A DNA stretch of 64,000 nt from Mercurialis annua. Lineage: Eukaryota > Streptophyta > Magnoliopsida > Malpighiales > Euphorbiaceae. Shown here one piece after another: positions 1-11,781 of the stretch. Below the pieces are notes generated by a model that worked only from the letters and a program-made list of their open reading frames with translations, was not told the DNA's origin and did no database searches. The translations under genes were made by a program, and so were the position numbers. Each line of letters starts with the position of its first letter. The stretch's first letter is position 1. The stretch is from the NCBI RefSeq assembly GCF_937616625.2, contig NC_065571.1, positions 12,278,501 through 12,342,500 of the forward strand. Direction: 5' to 3'.

Positions 1-869
1 TTTCATATAAATAAGGCTATGGAAATGAAAAAAAAAATAGATTAATAATTTAAATGCTTGCACTAGTCAAAAACAAAAGAAAGATACCTATCAAATCCAC
101 AAATTCCAAATTGATTTGTCCCCAAAAATTAAAACTGATTTGATTTTAGTCATTAGATATGTGCCAAAAGGTGAAGTTCAAAAAATGAGAAGGATTTAGA
201 TGTAAAGCTGGCGAATGAGCTCTCGTTACATGGTCTTTTCTTTTAAAATTAATATATAAAGAATAATGTCTTCATATGTTTCAATGTCTAAGAATTTCAT
301 AGAGAAAGGGACGGTGTTTGATAACCTAATTATTATATTTTTTATTGTTTAAAATTAAACAATTTCAGTTTTAATTTTATTAAATAATATTTGATACTAA
401 TTCAGTTAAGTTATAGATTATTTAAAATATCAAATTTTAAATGTTAAATTAAAAATTCAACTGAAAAAATTAAATTATAATTTTGTTTATTTTTTATTAA
501 TGGATTTTATTAAAACATCATAATTCAATACTTTATTTTATTATAAACCTCTTTTTAATTTTTCTATCCTTTATCAAGGTGATGTTTTGTTACACTGTTT
601 CAGTTTCTTTTTATGAATTTCTTGTGTTTTTTGATAATTTTAATTTGTGTGAGTTGCATCTGATTTAATCTAGATTTTTTTTTATGAATGTAGAATTTAA
701 AAGTTATAAGAAGTGGCAAGAAAACCCTAACACAAAAGTTTACGCACAAAAAGTGGCACACACGAAATTGCACACTAGAGGTTACGGCTTTGAAAAGGGA
801 AATTACAACCGACGAAACAAAATACACTCTGAATTTTTATAGAAATCAAAAATGTATCTAGTACTATAG
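1..869. other. AT-rich intergenic DNA, no gene seen
   Basis: I see only AT-rich sequence with many stops in all frames. Short open frames here show no family resemblance, and no transposon terminus could be defined. Confidence 0.6.
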
Positions 870-1399
870 ACCCACTTATAAGCACTATACTCTCAACCTT
901 AATCTAGATTATCTAGTGTTTATTTAACCTTCAGTTGTAACTTTTTGATGAATCGAAATTGTAGATATATATCATTGGAGAATTTTTTTTTTCTACGAAC
1001 ATGTTAATGATGAAAATATTGAAAGTGCAAATAGTGTTTATGAATTCTTAACACTTAAATTTTTTGCATTTTGCATTATGGAAATTTCATTTATAATTCT
1101 GTTTTTTTATTTTTATTTTGAGTCAAGTCAAATCAATTATTAGGCTCACTTTGAATTTTTTTTAAATATTTTGTAACAATTGATTGATATTGTATTTGAT
1201 GATTATATCAATTATAATATATCCTAACTATGGTAGCTTTTATACTTAATATAGATTAAAAAGATTAAATGTAATATAGTACTAGTATGTTTTATAATAA
1301 GTTGAAAATTTAATGATTCATAAAATTTAATACACGAGGAATGGACATAGAGTGAAGATGGATAGGCTGAGGTTGAGAGTATAGTGCTTATAAGTGGGT
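870..1399. repeat. Segment bounded by a perfect 30-bp inverted repeat
   Basis: Positions 870-899 and 1370-1399 are perfect reverse complements, starting ACCCACTTATAAGC and enclosing about 470 bp of AT-rich DNA. This resembles a miniature inverted-repeat transposon, but I could not find a convincing target-site duplication outside the arms. The superfamily is unknown and the interior has no credible reading frame. Confidence 0.55.
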
Positions 1400-1682
1400 T
1401 TGACCAACAAGTAGTGGCACTAGAGATGCCCATACTATGAAACAAAACATCAATCAAAACTTTCTAACGATCATAAATTCTAATTTCTCATAAGCAAATT
1501 TAAAGTGATGGGCAGTCAGTGCCAAATATTTATTTCATGGTAGAAACTATACTAGCTAAGTGGGCTCCATTATTGCTGGTTGCTACATCGACCGAATGGA
1601 CCCATTTGATGTCACTTGCTTGTATTCCATTAATTTCTTATCAAAATTTATCCTACAAATTATAATCCCACTAGTCGTAAAC

Positions 1683-1698
1683 CCGCGCATTAGCGCGG
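1683..1698 (-). other. Helitron 3' hairpin
   Basis: CCGCGC (1683-1688) pairs with GCGCGG (1693-1698) around an ATTA loop. On the minus strand it lies 8 nt before the terminal CTAG. In Helitrons such a hairpin is thought to act as the rolling-circle stop signal. Confidence 0.85.
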
Positions 1699-1705
1699 AA
1701 TCTAC

Positions 1706-1707
<2 letters not shown>

Positions 1708-1742
<35 letters not shown>
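1708..1742. repeat. (TA)n microsatellite
   Basis: A run of about 17 TA dinucleotides lies directly inside the Helitron 3' hairpin. Confidence 0.95.
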
Positions 1743-1746
<4 letters not shown>

Positions 1747-3000
1747 ATATATATAATAAATTTATACGAATAATGTCAAAATGGTAATATTTCATAATCT
1801 ATGAACTAATAAAATAAATTTCAACAAAGTTGTATGCTAATAATATTTTGTAATTAACTATTTCAAATTACTCAATATGACATATTCACTGTATTTTATA
1901 TTTTATTTTTTTGTATTGAAATTTTTCTTTATCTCTTTAATGTGATTCTTCTCTTTTCTTGCAAGTTTGTCAGCAACTACTTATTATAATAAAATATGGA
2001 TAGGACATTGTAATTTCAGTAATGTGAAAATATTCTTTTCGCATATGTTAATAAATTGATGTTTCTTTTTATTATAAAATATGTGATTGATAACTATATA
2101 TTATGAAGTACTTGCACTCATTTTTCTACAAAACTATGAATACATCAATAATATATATGAGCATATTTGTTTTTAAATCTTTTATATTTAATTTAATTAC
2201 ATGTAAAATCATGACATGTATACGAAACTGCAGTTTCATTACGTCCTTTTAAAGTTGGAAGGTTCATTCACTTCCAAATTTAATTTTGTAATTCTATCAT
2301 GTTTCAACATTCGTGATGTAATTACAATCTCATATAAAGAACTTAAAGAATTGTAACTTAATGTAAATGTCATGAATTGATTTGCAATTGATCTGCAAAA
2401 TAAAATAATATATCTCATACGTATGCAACTCTAGTGCCTAAATCATCTAAAAAATATTTGGATTTTAAAACGATGAGAGAATTGTGAAAATCAAAATTGA
2501 TGGTGAATTAAATTTTTAGTTTTAAAAAGACGTGAAAAAATTATAATTAATTTCATGAAAGAGCCATGAATTTATTTGTGACTAACTTTTTATAATATCA
2601 TATCATATTGAGTTTTTGTCCTGGTAAGAATTTTCATAGCAAATACAATGCAAAAGTCTTTCCAAGCATCAGCAGAAACATATTTAAAATTTCCACCATA
2701 ATCCTAAATTTGCTTTTCATGGCCATAATTTGAGTTCGAAAAAATGAAAGTATAAAAAAATTATATAATTAATAAATTAAAAAGTTTATATATGAAAGTG
2801 TAAACTAAAATATTAATTTTTATTTAAATTAAATTAATTGAACACTTTACACATATTAATAAACTTATCTAAATTTGAATTAAAAAATAAAATTAAATAA
2901 ATAATGTAATCACGTGTTTTTGACCCTTCTATTAATTATAGAAAATTTTGGATTTAATAACAATAAAACATTTGAGTGTCTCGGGTTTCTTTGAACTATT

Positions 3001-4740
3001 TTAAGCCACCCATTTTTAAGAAAATGTACCATCAACTTCAATTTTAATCTTTTATTAGATCAGTAAAACTTTTTCAATGCTAATTCAATATCTTCATCAT
3101 TTAATAATATGTACAAAATACAATAATATATTACAATTCGTTCAATCATTCAAAGGCATATTAAAGCCCCAATAGATTGTAGAACAATTAAACATACCTT
3201 CTATTTGCCGTTTATGAATAGTTTCTCCTCTATAAAATAAATAAATTAACTTGATGCACGGTTTGGAATCTGGAGACTGCACGGCTTGGAATTGAAAGGA
3301 AATTAAAAATAAATAAAATAGGTAGTTTATATAGATTAGGATATTGATATAGATTAGAACTCATAACAAAACTTCAATTAAATAATTAAATTAAATTAAG
3401 TATTTTAAAAAAAGTGGAGACTATGAGAATGCTCTATTTGGTGAGAATCAATGAGAGCTCTCCGTTGGTCCTCTCAATTATATTATATATAGATTTTAAG
3501 CCACCCATTTTTAAGAAAATGTACCATCAACTTCAATTTTAATCTTTTATTAGATCAGTAAAACTTTTTCAATGCTAATTCAATATCTTCATCATTTAAT
3601 AATATGTACAAAATACAATAATATATTACAATTCGTTCAATCATTCAAAGGCATATTAAAGCCCCAATAGATTGTAGAACAATTAAACATACCTTCTATT
3701 TGCCGTTTATGAATAGTTTCTCCTCTATAAAATAAATAAATTAACATGATGCTCGGTTTGGAATCTGGAGACTGCACGGCTTGGAATTGAAAGGAAATTA
3801 AAAATAAATAAAATAGGTAGTTTATATAGATTAGGATATTGATATAGATTAGAACTCATAACAAAACTTCAATTAAATAATTAAATTAAATTAAGTATTT
3901 TAAAAAAAGTGGAGACTATGAGAATGCTCTATTTGGTGAGAATCAATGAGAGCTCTCCGTTGGTCCTCTCAATTATATTATATATAGATTTTAAGCCACC
4001 CATTTTTAAGAAAATGTACCATCAACTTCAATTTTAATCTTTTATTAGATCAGTAAAACTTTTTCAATGCTAATTCAATATCTTCATCATTTAAATATGT
4101 ACAAAATACAATAATATATTACAATTCGTTCAATCATTCAAAGGCATATTAAAGCCCCAATAGATTGTAGAACAATTAAACATACCTTCTATTTGCCGTT
4201 TATGAATAGTTTCTCCTCTATAAAATAAATAAATTAACATGATGCACGGTTTGGAATCTGGAGACTGCACGGCTTGGAATTGAAAGGAAATTAAAAATAA
4301 ATAAAATAGGTAGTTTATATAGATTAGGATATTGATATAGATTAGAACTCATAACAAAACTTCAATTAAATAATTAAATTAAATTAAGTATTTTAAAAAA
4401 AGTGGAGACTATGAGAATGCTCTATTTGGTGAGAATCAATGAGAGCTCTCCGTTGGTCCTCTCAATTATATTATATATATAGATAGGTAGTTTATATAGA
4501 TTAGGATATTGATATAGATTAGAACTCATAACAAAACTTCAATTAAATAATTAAATTAAATAAAATAGGTAGTTTATATAGATTAGGATATTGATATAGA
4601 TTAGAACTCATAACAAAACTTCAATTAAATAATTAAATTAAATTAAGTATTTTAAAAAAAGTGGAGACTATGAGAATGCTCTATTTGGTGAGAATCAATG
4701 AGAGCTCTCCGTTGGTCCTCTCAATTATATTATATATAGA
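3001..4740 (-). repeat. Tandem array of the Helitron 5' end, 495-bp period
   Basis: Near-identical units start at 3001, 3496 and 3991, each at TTAAGCCACCC, giving a period of 495 bp. Each ends in its own Helitron 5' terminus (minus-strand TC at 3493, 3988 and 4483). A partial unit (4484-4560) and a shorter final unit (4561-4740) follow, giving a fourth terminus at 4740. Units differ by only a few bases, such as the ATG/TTG change near 3257 versus 3745 and a 3-bp deletion near 4093, so the amplification is recent. Confidence 0.9.
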
Positions 4741-5533
4741 TAATATCTCACAAATTTCCTCTTTTTTGTCATTTTTTTTAAAATTGACGCTTATTGGAGA
4801 AATTGATCTCACAATTTCTATATAATTTTTTCTGATTGCGATGCCATTTAAATTATAATTCATTAGTATAATATCTCACATGTTAATTTCAAATTCTTAT
4901 GTCTTCTACTTTGATTAGGATGAACACCATAAGAAATTCTACATCGCTCAAGAAACAATGATCTAGCTAAATGGCATATAAAAAGGGTAATAAGATCATT
5001 TTGTTATGGGTACGTTTTTCATCTTTACTTTTCCATTATCTCAGTTACATTATTACCCCTACTGACTTAAACATCAGAATGGATCTTGGGACTAAAAACC
5101 CAAATTCATCTGCTAACTTATTTGCAGATTTGCCGTCCGGATCCTAGACCAGCGACATCTAGAGATTTCTCAGGGAACCGTACGTGAGACTTCCGCATCA
5201 TACTATACAGTTGGAGTTTTTAGGAGTCTTCGCATAAAATCGTATTTTTCTTTCAAACCTTGATACGCATCCATCATTTGACGCCTTCTATAAGAATGAT
5301 TAGTTTCTACACAAATAAAATTTCTCGGATCTTAAGACAACAAGAAAATAAAGACAAAACCACACACATACCAAAAGGCCACCTCCAAACACGAGATACA
5401 ACCCGAGTTACCCTCACCAAAATGCATAACACTAGAAAAGAAGGAAGCAACAACTAGGAAGAGGCTGAGGAAAAAGAATGGCATGGGTTCTGGGATACGA
5501 CTCGAATGAGGACGATTATCTAAGCTCGTAACA
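4741..5533. other. Intergenic DNA, no clear gene
   Basis: The sequence becomes less AT-rich from about 5100 onward. This may be the decayed front of the gypsy-type fragment that follows, but the frames are full of stops and I could not align them to a known domain. Confidence 0.4.
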
Positions 5534-5828
5534 GTGGGAAACATGGCGATAGAAGACCTATCCCTAATGGGCGAGGAAGCGTTCGTAATTGAAGGAGAAG
5601 CGGCAGGGAAAATCATCAAAAGAATGCTCGTAGACCCAGGCAGAGCGGTAGATGTCTTGACTCAGGACGCAAATATTAAAGTAATAGGCAGGACAAACAT
5701 ACGTTCTTTGGTAACGACATAGGTCAAGCTAAGGCTAGGAAGGGAACATGAGAGAAAAAAAGAAGTCATTTCCACCTTCCATATGATAGACTTGAGGCTT
5801 CCATACCAAGCAATCTTGGGATGACCAT
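5534..5828 (+). pseudogene. Ty3/gypsy retrotransposon aspartic protease fossil
   Basis: The plus-strand frame reads KIIKRMLVDPGRAVDVL, which matches the catalytic block of plant Ty3/gypsy proteases (usually LVDxGSSADIL). After an in-frame stop, the same domain continues with STFHMIDLRLPYQAILG, matching the conserved end (usually ..Y.AILGRP). The active-site Asp remains, but the Gly-Ser-Ser that follows it in relatives reads Pro-Gly-Arg. At least two stops interrupt the domain. No RT or integrase follows, so this is a short dead fragment. The family call rests on motif recognition by eye. Confidence 0.6.
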
Positions 5829-6043
5829 TTACATACGTCTCGTAGGAGGTTATAGAGATTAAACACCAATGGGTGATATTCCATGAGTTAGGAAAGACGA
5901 TGACAATCAATGAAGATTTAGAGGAGGAAGAACTCTGTAATGCCCTTGTTGCAGCTAAACTGGTACTAATGAAAGAGATACTCAACATACCAAGTGAGGA
6001 ACCTACCTCCGAACATGTGGGAGAAGCGGATCCGGTGGAAATA

Positions 6044-6880
6044 TGTCACAATCCAAAATCTCGAGTCGAGACTGGCGCTAGAAAATAGGAGTGGTAGCTC
6101 CGAAACCCGTAGTAAACCTAAAACTACTATTAATTTTTTGCGTTTCAAAACTCTATATCATATAAAATACATTTTCAGAAAATCCCGTTAAAACTTCTCT
6201 TTTGTTTAACATAAACACATTTCTGAAAACTGGTATTGTGACAATGGAAACCAAGGCGTAACTTACTTGTCTCATAACATAAACCTCCCGATTTCGAACG
6301 CAATACCAAAACCTTTACAATAACATAAACCAACATAAAACAATGAAATACTGGTAAGTTATTTGTCTTTTATTAAATATCGCAGTTTTTTAAAACATAT
6401 ACATATACAACAATTCATATCAGAGTTTATAAAAATAAAGTGAACTACTGAAAAAAAGAAGAAGAAGACAAACTTCCCGATACCCCCTACTGGAGCTCTA
6501 GAGATACAGTTGGCATTGCTCAAATCGACTTCCATAATTATGGATGGAAGTCTGACCATATCGTAACTCTATAAATCTGAAAGGGAAATTGTCGACGGGG
6601 TCATTTGAAACTGAGTTAGTTTACATTTACTAATGAACATAGTAAAATAAAATATTGCTATAGAAAACTATATAATACTAATAGTCAGATACTAGATCTA
6701 GATGAAATCCTAATCCTCGACTTCCATATACAAACCATACCGTACAGACAATCCTCAAATCGTCTAATGAGTCTAGACTGTAGTCTCAGACTTCAGTTAT
6801 GACAGTATCTGGACCGTGAACTATGTTATCATCACCTCAGATCTGCACTAGGTTCGAGAAAATACATCACCTTTTTAATA
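6044..6880 (-). repeat. LTR fragment of the TGTCAC family (copy 1)
   Basis: The start (TGTCACAATCC, then GGCGCTAGAAAA) matches the ends at 39074 and 42014. Further in, ATGAGTCTAGACTG near 6768 matches a segment near 40045 in copy 2. By comparison with the complete copy at 42014-45160, this is the 3' end of a minus-strand LTR. The upper boundary is unclear and the copy is much shorter than the intact one, so it is probably truncated. Confidence 0.55.
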
Positions 6881-7375
6881 TTAGTCTCGTTTTGCGTACT
6901 ACGCACGTGGCTCGTAATGTGACTCGTCAATTCATGTATTATTATTTTAAAACAAAATTAAAAAAATCAATTTAATTTTTTTTGTAGGTTTACACATAAC
7001 TAACAAAGATTTGGACAATATTAATTGCGTTGCTAGTGTAGTCAAATCAAAAGATTGATATTCCTATTAATTTGGAAAATTAGCTATTTTTTCTATACTC
7101 AGTTAGTATTCCTCTGTCATGATACAATTTTATTTTAACTAAAACTCTAATTATAATAATTTTTTAGTAATTAATTAAACAATTAATTTGTTAATGACTA
7201 TAAATCCGTTATTTAATATTAAAAAGGTATTCCGTAAATTTGCTTGTCCCCCCCATTTGTGCTTTTATATATACTATAGATAATTATTTGTTTTACTCTA
7301 AAACATATTTATATTACAATTATACTTATTTTTTATTATTATTTTACTCTAATCATATTTTTTTTACTCTAATCA
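6881..7375. other. AT-rich DNA, nothing recognised
   Basis: No domain, terminus or credible reading frame was seen. Confidence 0.5.
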
Positions 7376-7590
7376 TGTTATTAGACCACCTATCACTTTT
7401 TTATTTTTTTCTCTCTCCTTCTCTCGCTTTATCTTTTTCTCTTTCTTCTTCTTCTTCTTCTTTTTCTTCTCTATGCTATTTTTCTTCGCTCTTTTTTTTT
7501 TCTTCTTTATTTCTTCTCCATTTTTTTTTCTTCGTCGTTGTTTCATTGCTCCACTGTCATTTCACCGTCGCTCCGCCGTTCTTTCATGTT
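7376..7590. repeat. CT-rich low-complexity tract
   Basis: Long runs of CTT, TCT and T on the plus strand. The open frame across it encodes mostly Ser, Phe and Leu and has no family resemblance, so it reflects composition rather than a gene. Confidence 0.8.
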
Positions 7591-7730
7591 TAATTTTGCG
7601 ATTTTTTCTTAATTCGTGTTGATAAATACGATTTATTTTATTTTTCAGATTTAAATAAATTACTCTTGATTTTTTTTCAACTTTAGATCTAAAAATCTCC
7701 AAAAAAAAAAACAATTTTCTGCATAAAAAA

Positions 7731-8205
7731 CAGCATCTGATTATCATATGAGTATCACTGCATTGTCATACCATTATCATAACACTGTAAAGAAAAATAT
7801 TTTATAAGAAAAATAGCGTCTGATTATCATATGAGTATCACTGTATTATCATATAGTTATCATAACATTGCAGAAAAGAAAGATTTTCAGCAGAAAATAA
7901 TGTTTGATTATCATATTGTTACCATAATATTATCATGTTGTTATCATAATATTATCATATGATACCGAAATGATAATATTTATGGTACCTAAATGACAAT
8001 GTTATGATAATATATATGATAATGTTGTGATAAAACAGTGTCTGATTATCATTTCAGTATCACTATATTATCATGTCATTATCATAACTGCAGTATGATA
8101 ACTAGATGATAATGAAGTATGATAAGGTTATGATAATTGTATGGTAACTTACAAAATAAATAAATTATAGAAGTATTTATGATAAGCAGATGATAACGGA
8201 GTAAA
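7731..8205. repeat. Degenerate TATCAT / ATGATA repeat block
   Basis: Many copies of TTATCATA-like words, spaced irregularly, fill the first half. In the second half the complementary ATGATAA words take over (from about 7965). The block can therefore fold on itself. No coding potential is visible and the origin is unknown. Confidence 0.7.
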
Positions 8206-8451
8206 ATCATAATATTTTAATACTCATAGTAAAAATATAAATCTGAAAAAAACATGAGGTATTTTTTGTAATTTTTTCTTATTGAGGTAAAAAGTGCACA
8301 TATTTTTATTTTTGGAGTAAATACCTAAATTTTCCAAATAAAAAACTAGCAAATTTTTAGTGTTTGAACTTTTTAGAAAAGGACAAAATAATGTCTTAAT
8401 GAAAATTTATATCAAACTGATAAGTGAACTTGTTAATTAATTACAAGTTAA

Positions 8452-8630
8452 TTGTTGCAGCCGGTTTATATCAGAAAAATATACACTAAACGGTTTATAT
8501 CAGAAAAATGTACACTAAATCAGAAATTGTTGCACTAAATCAGAAAAATGTACACTAAAATGTACACTAAATGGTTTATATCAAAAAAATGTACACTAAA
8601 TCAGAAAAATTGTTGCATCCGGTTTTCTGT
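8452..8630. repeat. Minisatellite with TCAGAAAAATGTACACTAAA core
   Basis: Five to seven imperfect direct copies of a roughly 20-29 bp unit containing ATATCAGAAAAATGTACACT occur here, some shortened. The block is bracketed by related TTGTTGCA(G/T)CCGGTTT words at each end. Confidence 0.8.
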
Positions 8631-8745
8631 GGGGTTAATAATGTCGTATGACATGGATGAAATATACACTAAACGGCGTTTTTACCTGCTACCAAAATGA
8701 AAACTGCTATAATAACTAATTTATAATTATTTAGTAAGTTCGAAC

Positions 8746-9503
8746 CACTACAAGAAACTTGATTTTTGGAAACGTGAGTTGTCGTTGTGAAAACCTAAAA
8801 TATGGTTGTTAAAATTTTTTAACAACGACAAATGTGGTTGTGCGTGTTGGCGTAATGTAATGTTTTTTATAACGACTTTTTTAAATAATGGTCGTTGCTA
8901 TAGGTTTTACAAAATCTATAATTGGTTGTTAAAAGTTATTAGTAACTATAAAAAGTCGTTGTCAAAACATTATAATATTAATTATTATTTAAATATGTTA
9001 TATAATTTTAGAATTTTTTTATTTTTATAATTTAAAATACAATTATTATTAAAATTTAATATTTTTTACTTTTTGATTGATATATTACAACAAAAATAAA
9101 AATTATTTTTTAAGTGAAGGGTGGATTTGTTTTATAGTGAGAATGCATCATTCTCATTTCACTTATTTTCAATGTGGGATTTTCACTATTCCTTCTTTCT
9201 TTTAGCAACGAAATTATTTGTCGTTGTGAAATGATAATATTTAAAAACGACAAATATTAAATCGTTGGTAAAGCAAATAATTTACAATGACATGATTAGT
9301 CGTTGTAAAAAATTTATCTTTAAAAACGATATAAATTAAGTCGTTGCTAAAAGTATAACTTTTAATAACGATTTTATTAGGCGTTGTAAAATAATTATAT
9401 TTAGAAACGACATTAAAATAATCGTTATAATAGGTATATGTATTGTAACGATTTTAATGGTCGTTGTAATAGACCGTTGCTAAAACTCACTTTTCTTGTA
9501 GTG
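8746..9503. mobile_element. Non-autonomous CACTA (En/Spm-type) element
   Basis: The left end is CACTACAAGAAA (8746) and the right end is TTTTCTTGTAGTG (ending 9503), the hallmark inverted ends of plant CACTA transposons. The interior has many direct and inverted copies of short subterminal words such as AACGACAAAT and GTCGTTGT. The flanking trinucleotides are AAC and GAC, an imperfect version of the usual 3-bp duplication. There is no transposase. At 758 bp it is a miniature that would depend on a related autonomous element. Confidence 0.85.
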
Positions 9504-10064
9504 GACATTATATTGATATAAAATTTTGTGAAAACATCATGTTGTCATTTTAAAAGAAATTAGACACCAAAATTTTATTAACCCCACAGAAAAGAAAATA
9601 GATCTAGTACTAGGACAGGTCACTTATACATAGAATCATGGACATGGTCACAATGGTCATCATAATTCTTTTTGTCATTTCAACTTCTGGTAAGTAAGGG
9701 ACAACATTTGAACAAATCCAAATACTTTGAAGTCTATGTTCTCCACATTAAAAATTTATGTTGCATCTGGGACATCTAGAGGATATAACTGAAAAGAAAA
9801 CTGCATTTTGTGACGGTGAGATCCGTCACAAATTGATACTTTTTGCCGTTATTAAAAACATCGCAACTATTTTGTGATGAAAGTGCAAATCTGTCGCAAA
9901 TTGGAACAGATTTATAACAGCAAATTTCGTCATAAATTCTTTTGATGATAAACCCGTAAAAGCGTTGCATTTTTTAAAATGTACTCATCTCGTTCCATTT
10001 TGAGATATTCTATTTAGGAAGCGATTTTTAAATTATTTTTCTATTAAATTTTTCTTTTTATTCG
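9504..10064. other. Intergenic DNA with a possible transposon subterminal fragment
   Basis: Around 9810-9935 there are inverted words such as TGTGACGG and CCGTCAC, plus CGTCATAAA and TCGCAAATT, which look like subterminal repeats of a CACTA-like element. No ends were found. The rest shows nothing recognisable. Confidence 0.35.
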
Positions 10065-10255
10065 GATTGTGATTTTCTCAAATTCATTTGAATTTGAATG
10101 GGATGTTCATGATCTACACCGTTCATTATAAAATGAACGATGTAGATTAATTTTATTAAAATTGTACTTTTTTTATGTGCACCGTTCATTTTATAATAAA
10201 CAGTTTAGATCGTGAGTATGACCCTTTCAATCAAAATGAACTTGAGGGAATTCCA
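10065..10255. mobile_element. Small foldback miniature element
   Basis: An inverted repeat with about 75-bp arms. The left arm itself contains a hairpin (ATCTACACCGTTCATT against AATGAACGATGTAGAT, 10110-10147), and the right arm repeats CCGTTCATTTTATAATAAAC. It has no coding capacity. Exact ends and a target duplication could not be fixed. Confidence 0.55.
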
Positions 10256-11408
10256 ATCCTTTTAATTTATCTTAAAAGAATTCAATAAACAATTCCTCTA
10301 TTATTCATAGGGATAAAACATAAAAGATAATGAAATGATAAAAATAATAAATATCTTTTTATTTTAAGTGTAAAAGAAAACGAAACTTTTAAAATGTGAG
10401 AGAGAGTATTGTATAATTTGACAATCCCTCTTTGTATTATTTACTATAGAATAATAGCATGTCATTTTCATAATTTCATAAACCTCTTAATAGGTCACCA
10501 ATTTGCATTCATGAGCCCTCTAACTTTGAAAATCTTTCAACTCTATTTTAACTAGCTTTAGTAATCAGTATTTACTATATAATAAATTTAGTAGTCGCAA
10601 AAAGAACGTATGCTTTTTTATAATTAATTATTTATATAAAATTTTGAAAGAAATATTTCAATTTGGATACTATTTTTTAAAAAATATTTTACTATATATC
10701 TCTTTTTTTTTTAAATTTCAAATTTTAGAATAATATCTTTTTTAAAAATATCACTCTCTCCATTCCGTAAAAGTATTACATATGATAGCTATCTATATAA
10801 TATTTTCATGATAGGCCATCTAGTGCATCATTTCACAAATAACATCTATAATTTAACTTAATAACTCATATTCATGACTAGTAAAATATAACCATCAGTC
10901 AACAAATAACATCATTTCACAAATAATTTGAATATAACTCATATTCATCATTTCACAAATAACATCTTACTACCTATAATATTCTATTAAGACTAAAGAT
11001 AGTTTAAATATAATTTTTTATCAAACATAAGAGAACTATCAGGTTATATGGTTGATGAATTTAGAAATAATTAACCATTCAAATAATTTAATATAATATA
11101 AAATGATAATAAAAATGTCTACTTATTAATAATAAAAAAATAAAATCAATAATATTTGATCAAATATAATTAACCTATTACATATCACTAACGGTGGTTC
11201 CATGTTCTCTCACTTCTCCTTTAAATGTTGAGCCCTCCCGCCATTTGAGACAATGTTAATTTTTCTTCATCACTTTCAATAATGAGTGCCTCCCTATTTC
11301 TTTTGGGTTGAGCTTTGGATGCTATTTTCGAATAGTGGTAAGGAAACACTTTTTGTGAGAGAGAATGGAGGATTTGAGAAAAAGTGAGAAATTTGGATAT
11401 AATTTTTA
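10256..11408. other. AT-rich intergenic DNA with a short dispersed repeat
   Basis: The word TCATTTCACAAATAACATC or a close variant occurs about three times between 10827 and 10970. Nothing else is recognisable. Confidence 0.5.
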
Positions 11409-11781
11409 GGCTTAATCACCAAAAAAAACCTCACTATTTAGCCCCTTTTCAAATGCACCTTGACGTTGTAATTCTGTCAGCTGCACCCTAATTCGCACCT
11501 TTGGTTTTCAATTCCACCCTTAAGTACTAAATTGGTCTCTTTTCCATTTGAAAAAAGTTAAAATAAGTCATCCATTTTTAACTTTTTGTATGAAAAAGAG
11601 TTCAAACGAGTACTTTATAAGGGTTTTTATGAATTTTTCCCGAGTGAAAAAGAGTCCAATTTGATTTTGAGGGTGGAATTGAAACCCAAAGGTGCGAATT
11701 AGGGTGCAGCTGACAAAATTACAATGTCAGGGTGCAACTGAAAAGGGGCTAAAAGGTCAGGGTTTTTTTGGTGATTAAGCC
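11409..11781. mobile_element. Long-TIR foldback element, Mutator-like (9-bp TSD)
   Basis: The ends GGCTTAATCACC and GGTGATTAAGCC continue inward as arms of roughly 150 bp. Perfect 9-bp duplications TAATTTTTA flank it at 11400-11408 and 11782-11790. A 9-bp duplication with long TIRs fits the Mutator superfamily. No transposase is present. Confidence 0.8.

Larger units (their letters stand above)
1671..4740 (-). mobile_element. Non-autonomous Helitron with repeated 5' termini
   Basis: Read on the minus strand, the element starts with TCTATATATAATATAATTG at 4740 and ends with CTAG at 1671-1674. It is flanked by A (complement of T4741) and T (complement of A1670), the A|T insertion site expected for Helitrons. 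Just before the 3' CTAG there is a GC-rich hairpin. No Rep/helicase coding sequence is visible in about 3.07 kb, so it would need proteins from elsewhere. The 5' third is a tandem array of the 5' end (see separate entry). The start, end, hairpin and insertion dinucleotide are all seen directly; mobility in trans is inferred from family knowledge. Confidence 0.85.

Noticed and set aside
7240..7593. Open frame of 117 codons, hydrophobic and Ser-rich
   Set aside because: It runs through a CT-rich simple-repeat tract; composition explains it and no family is recognisable.
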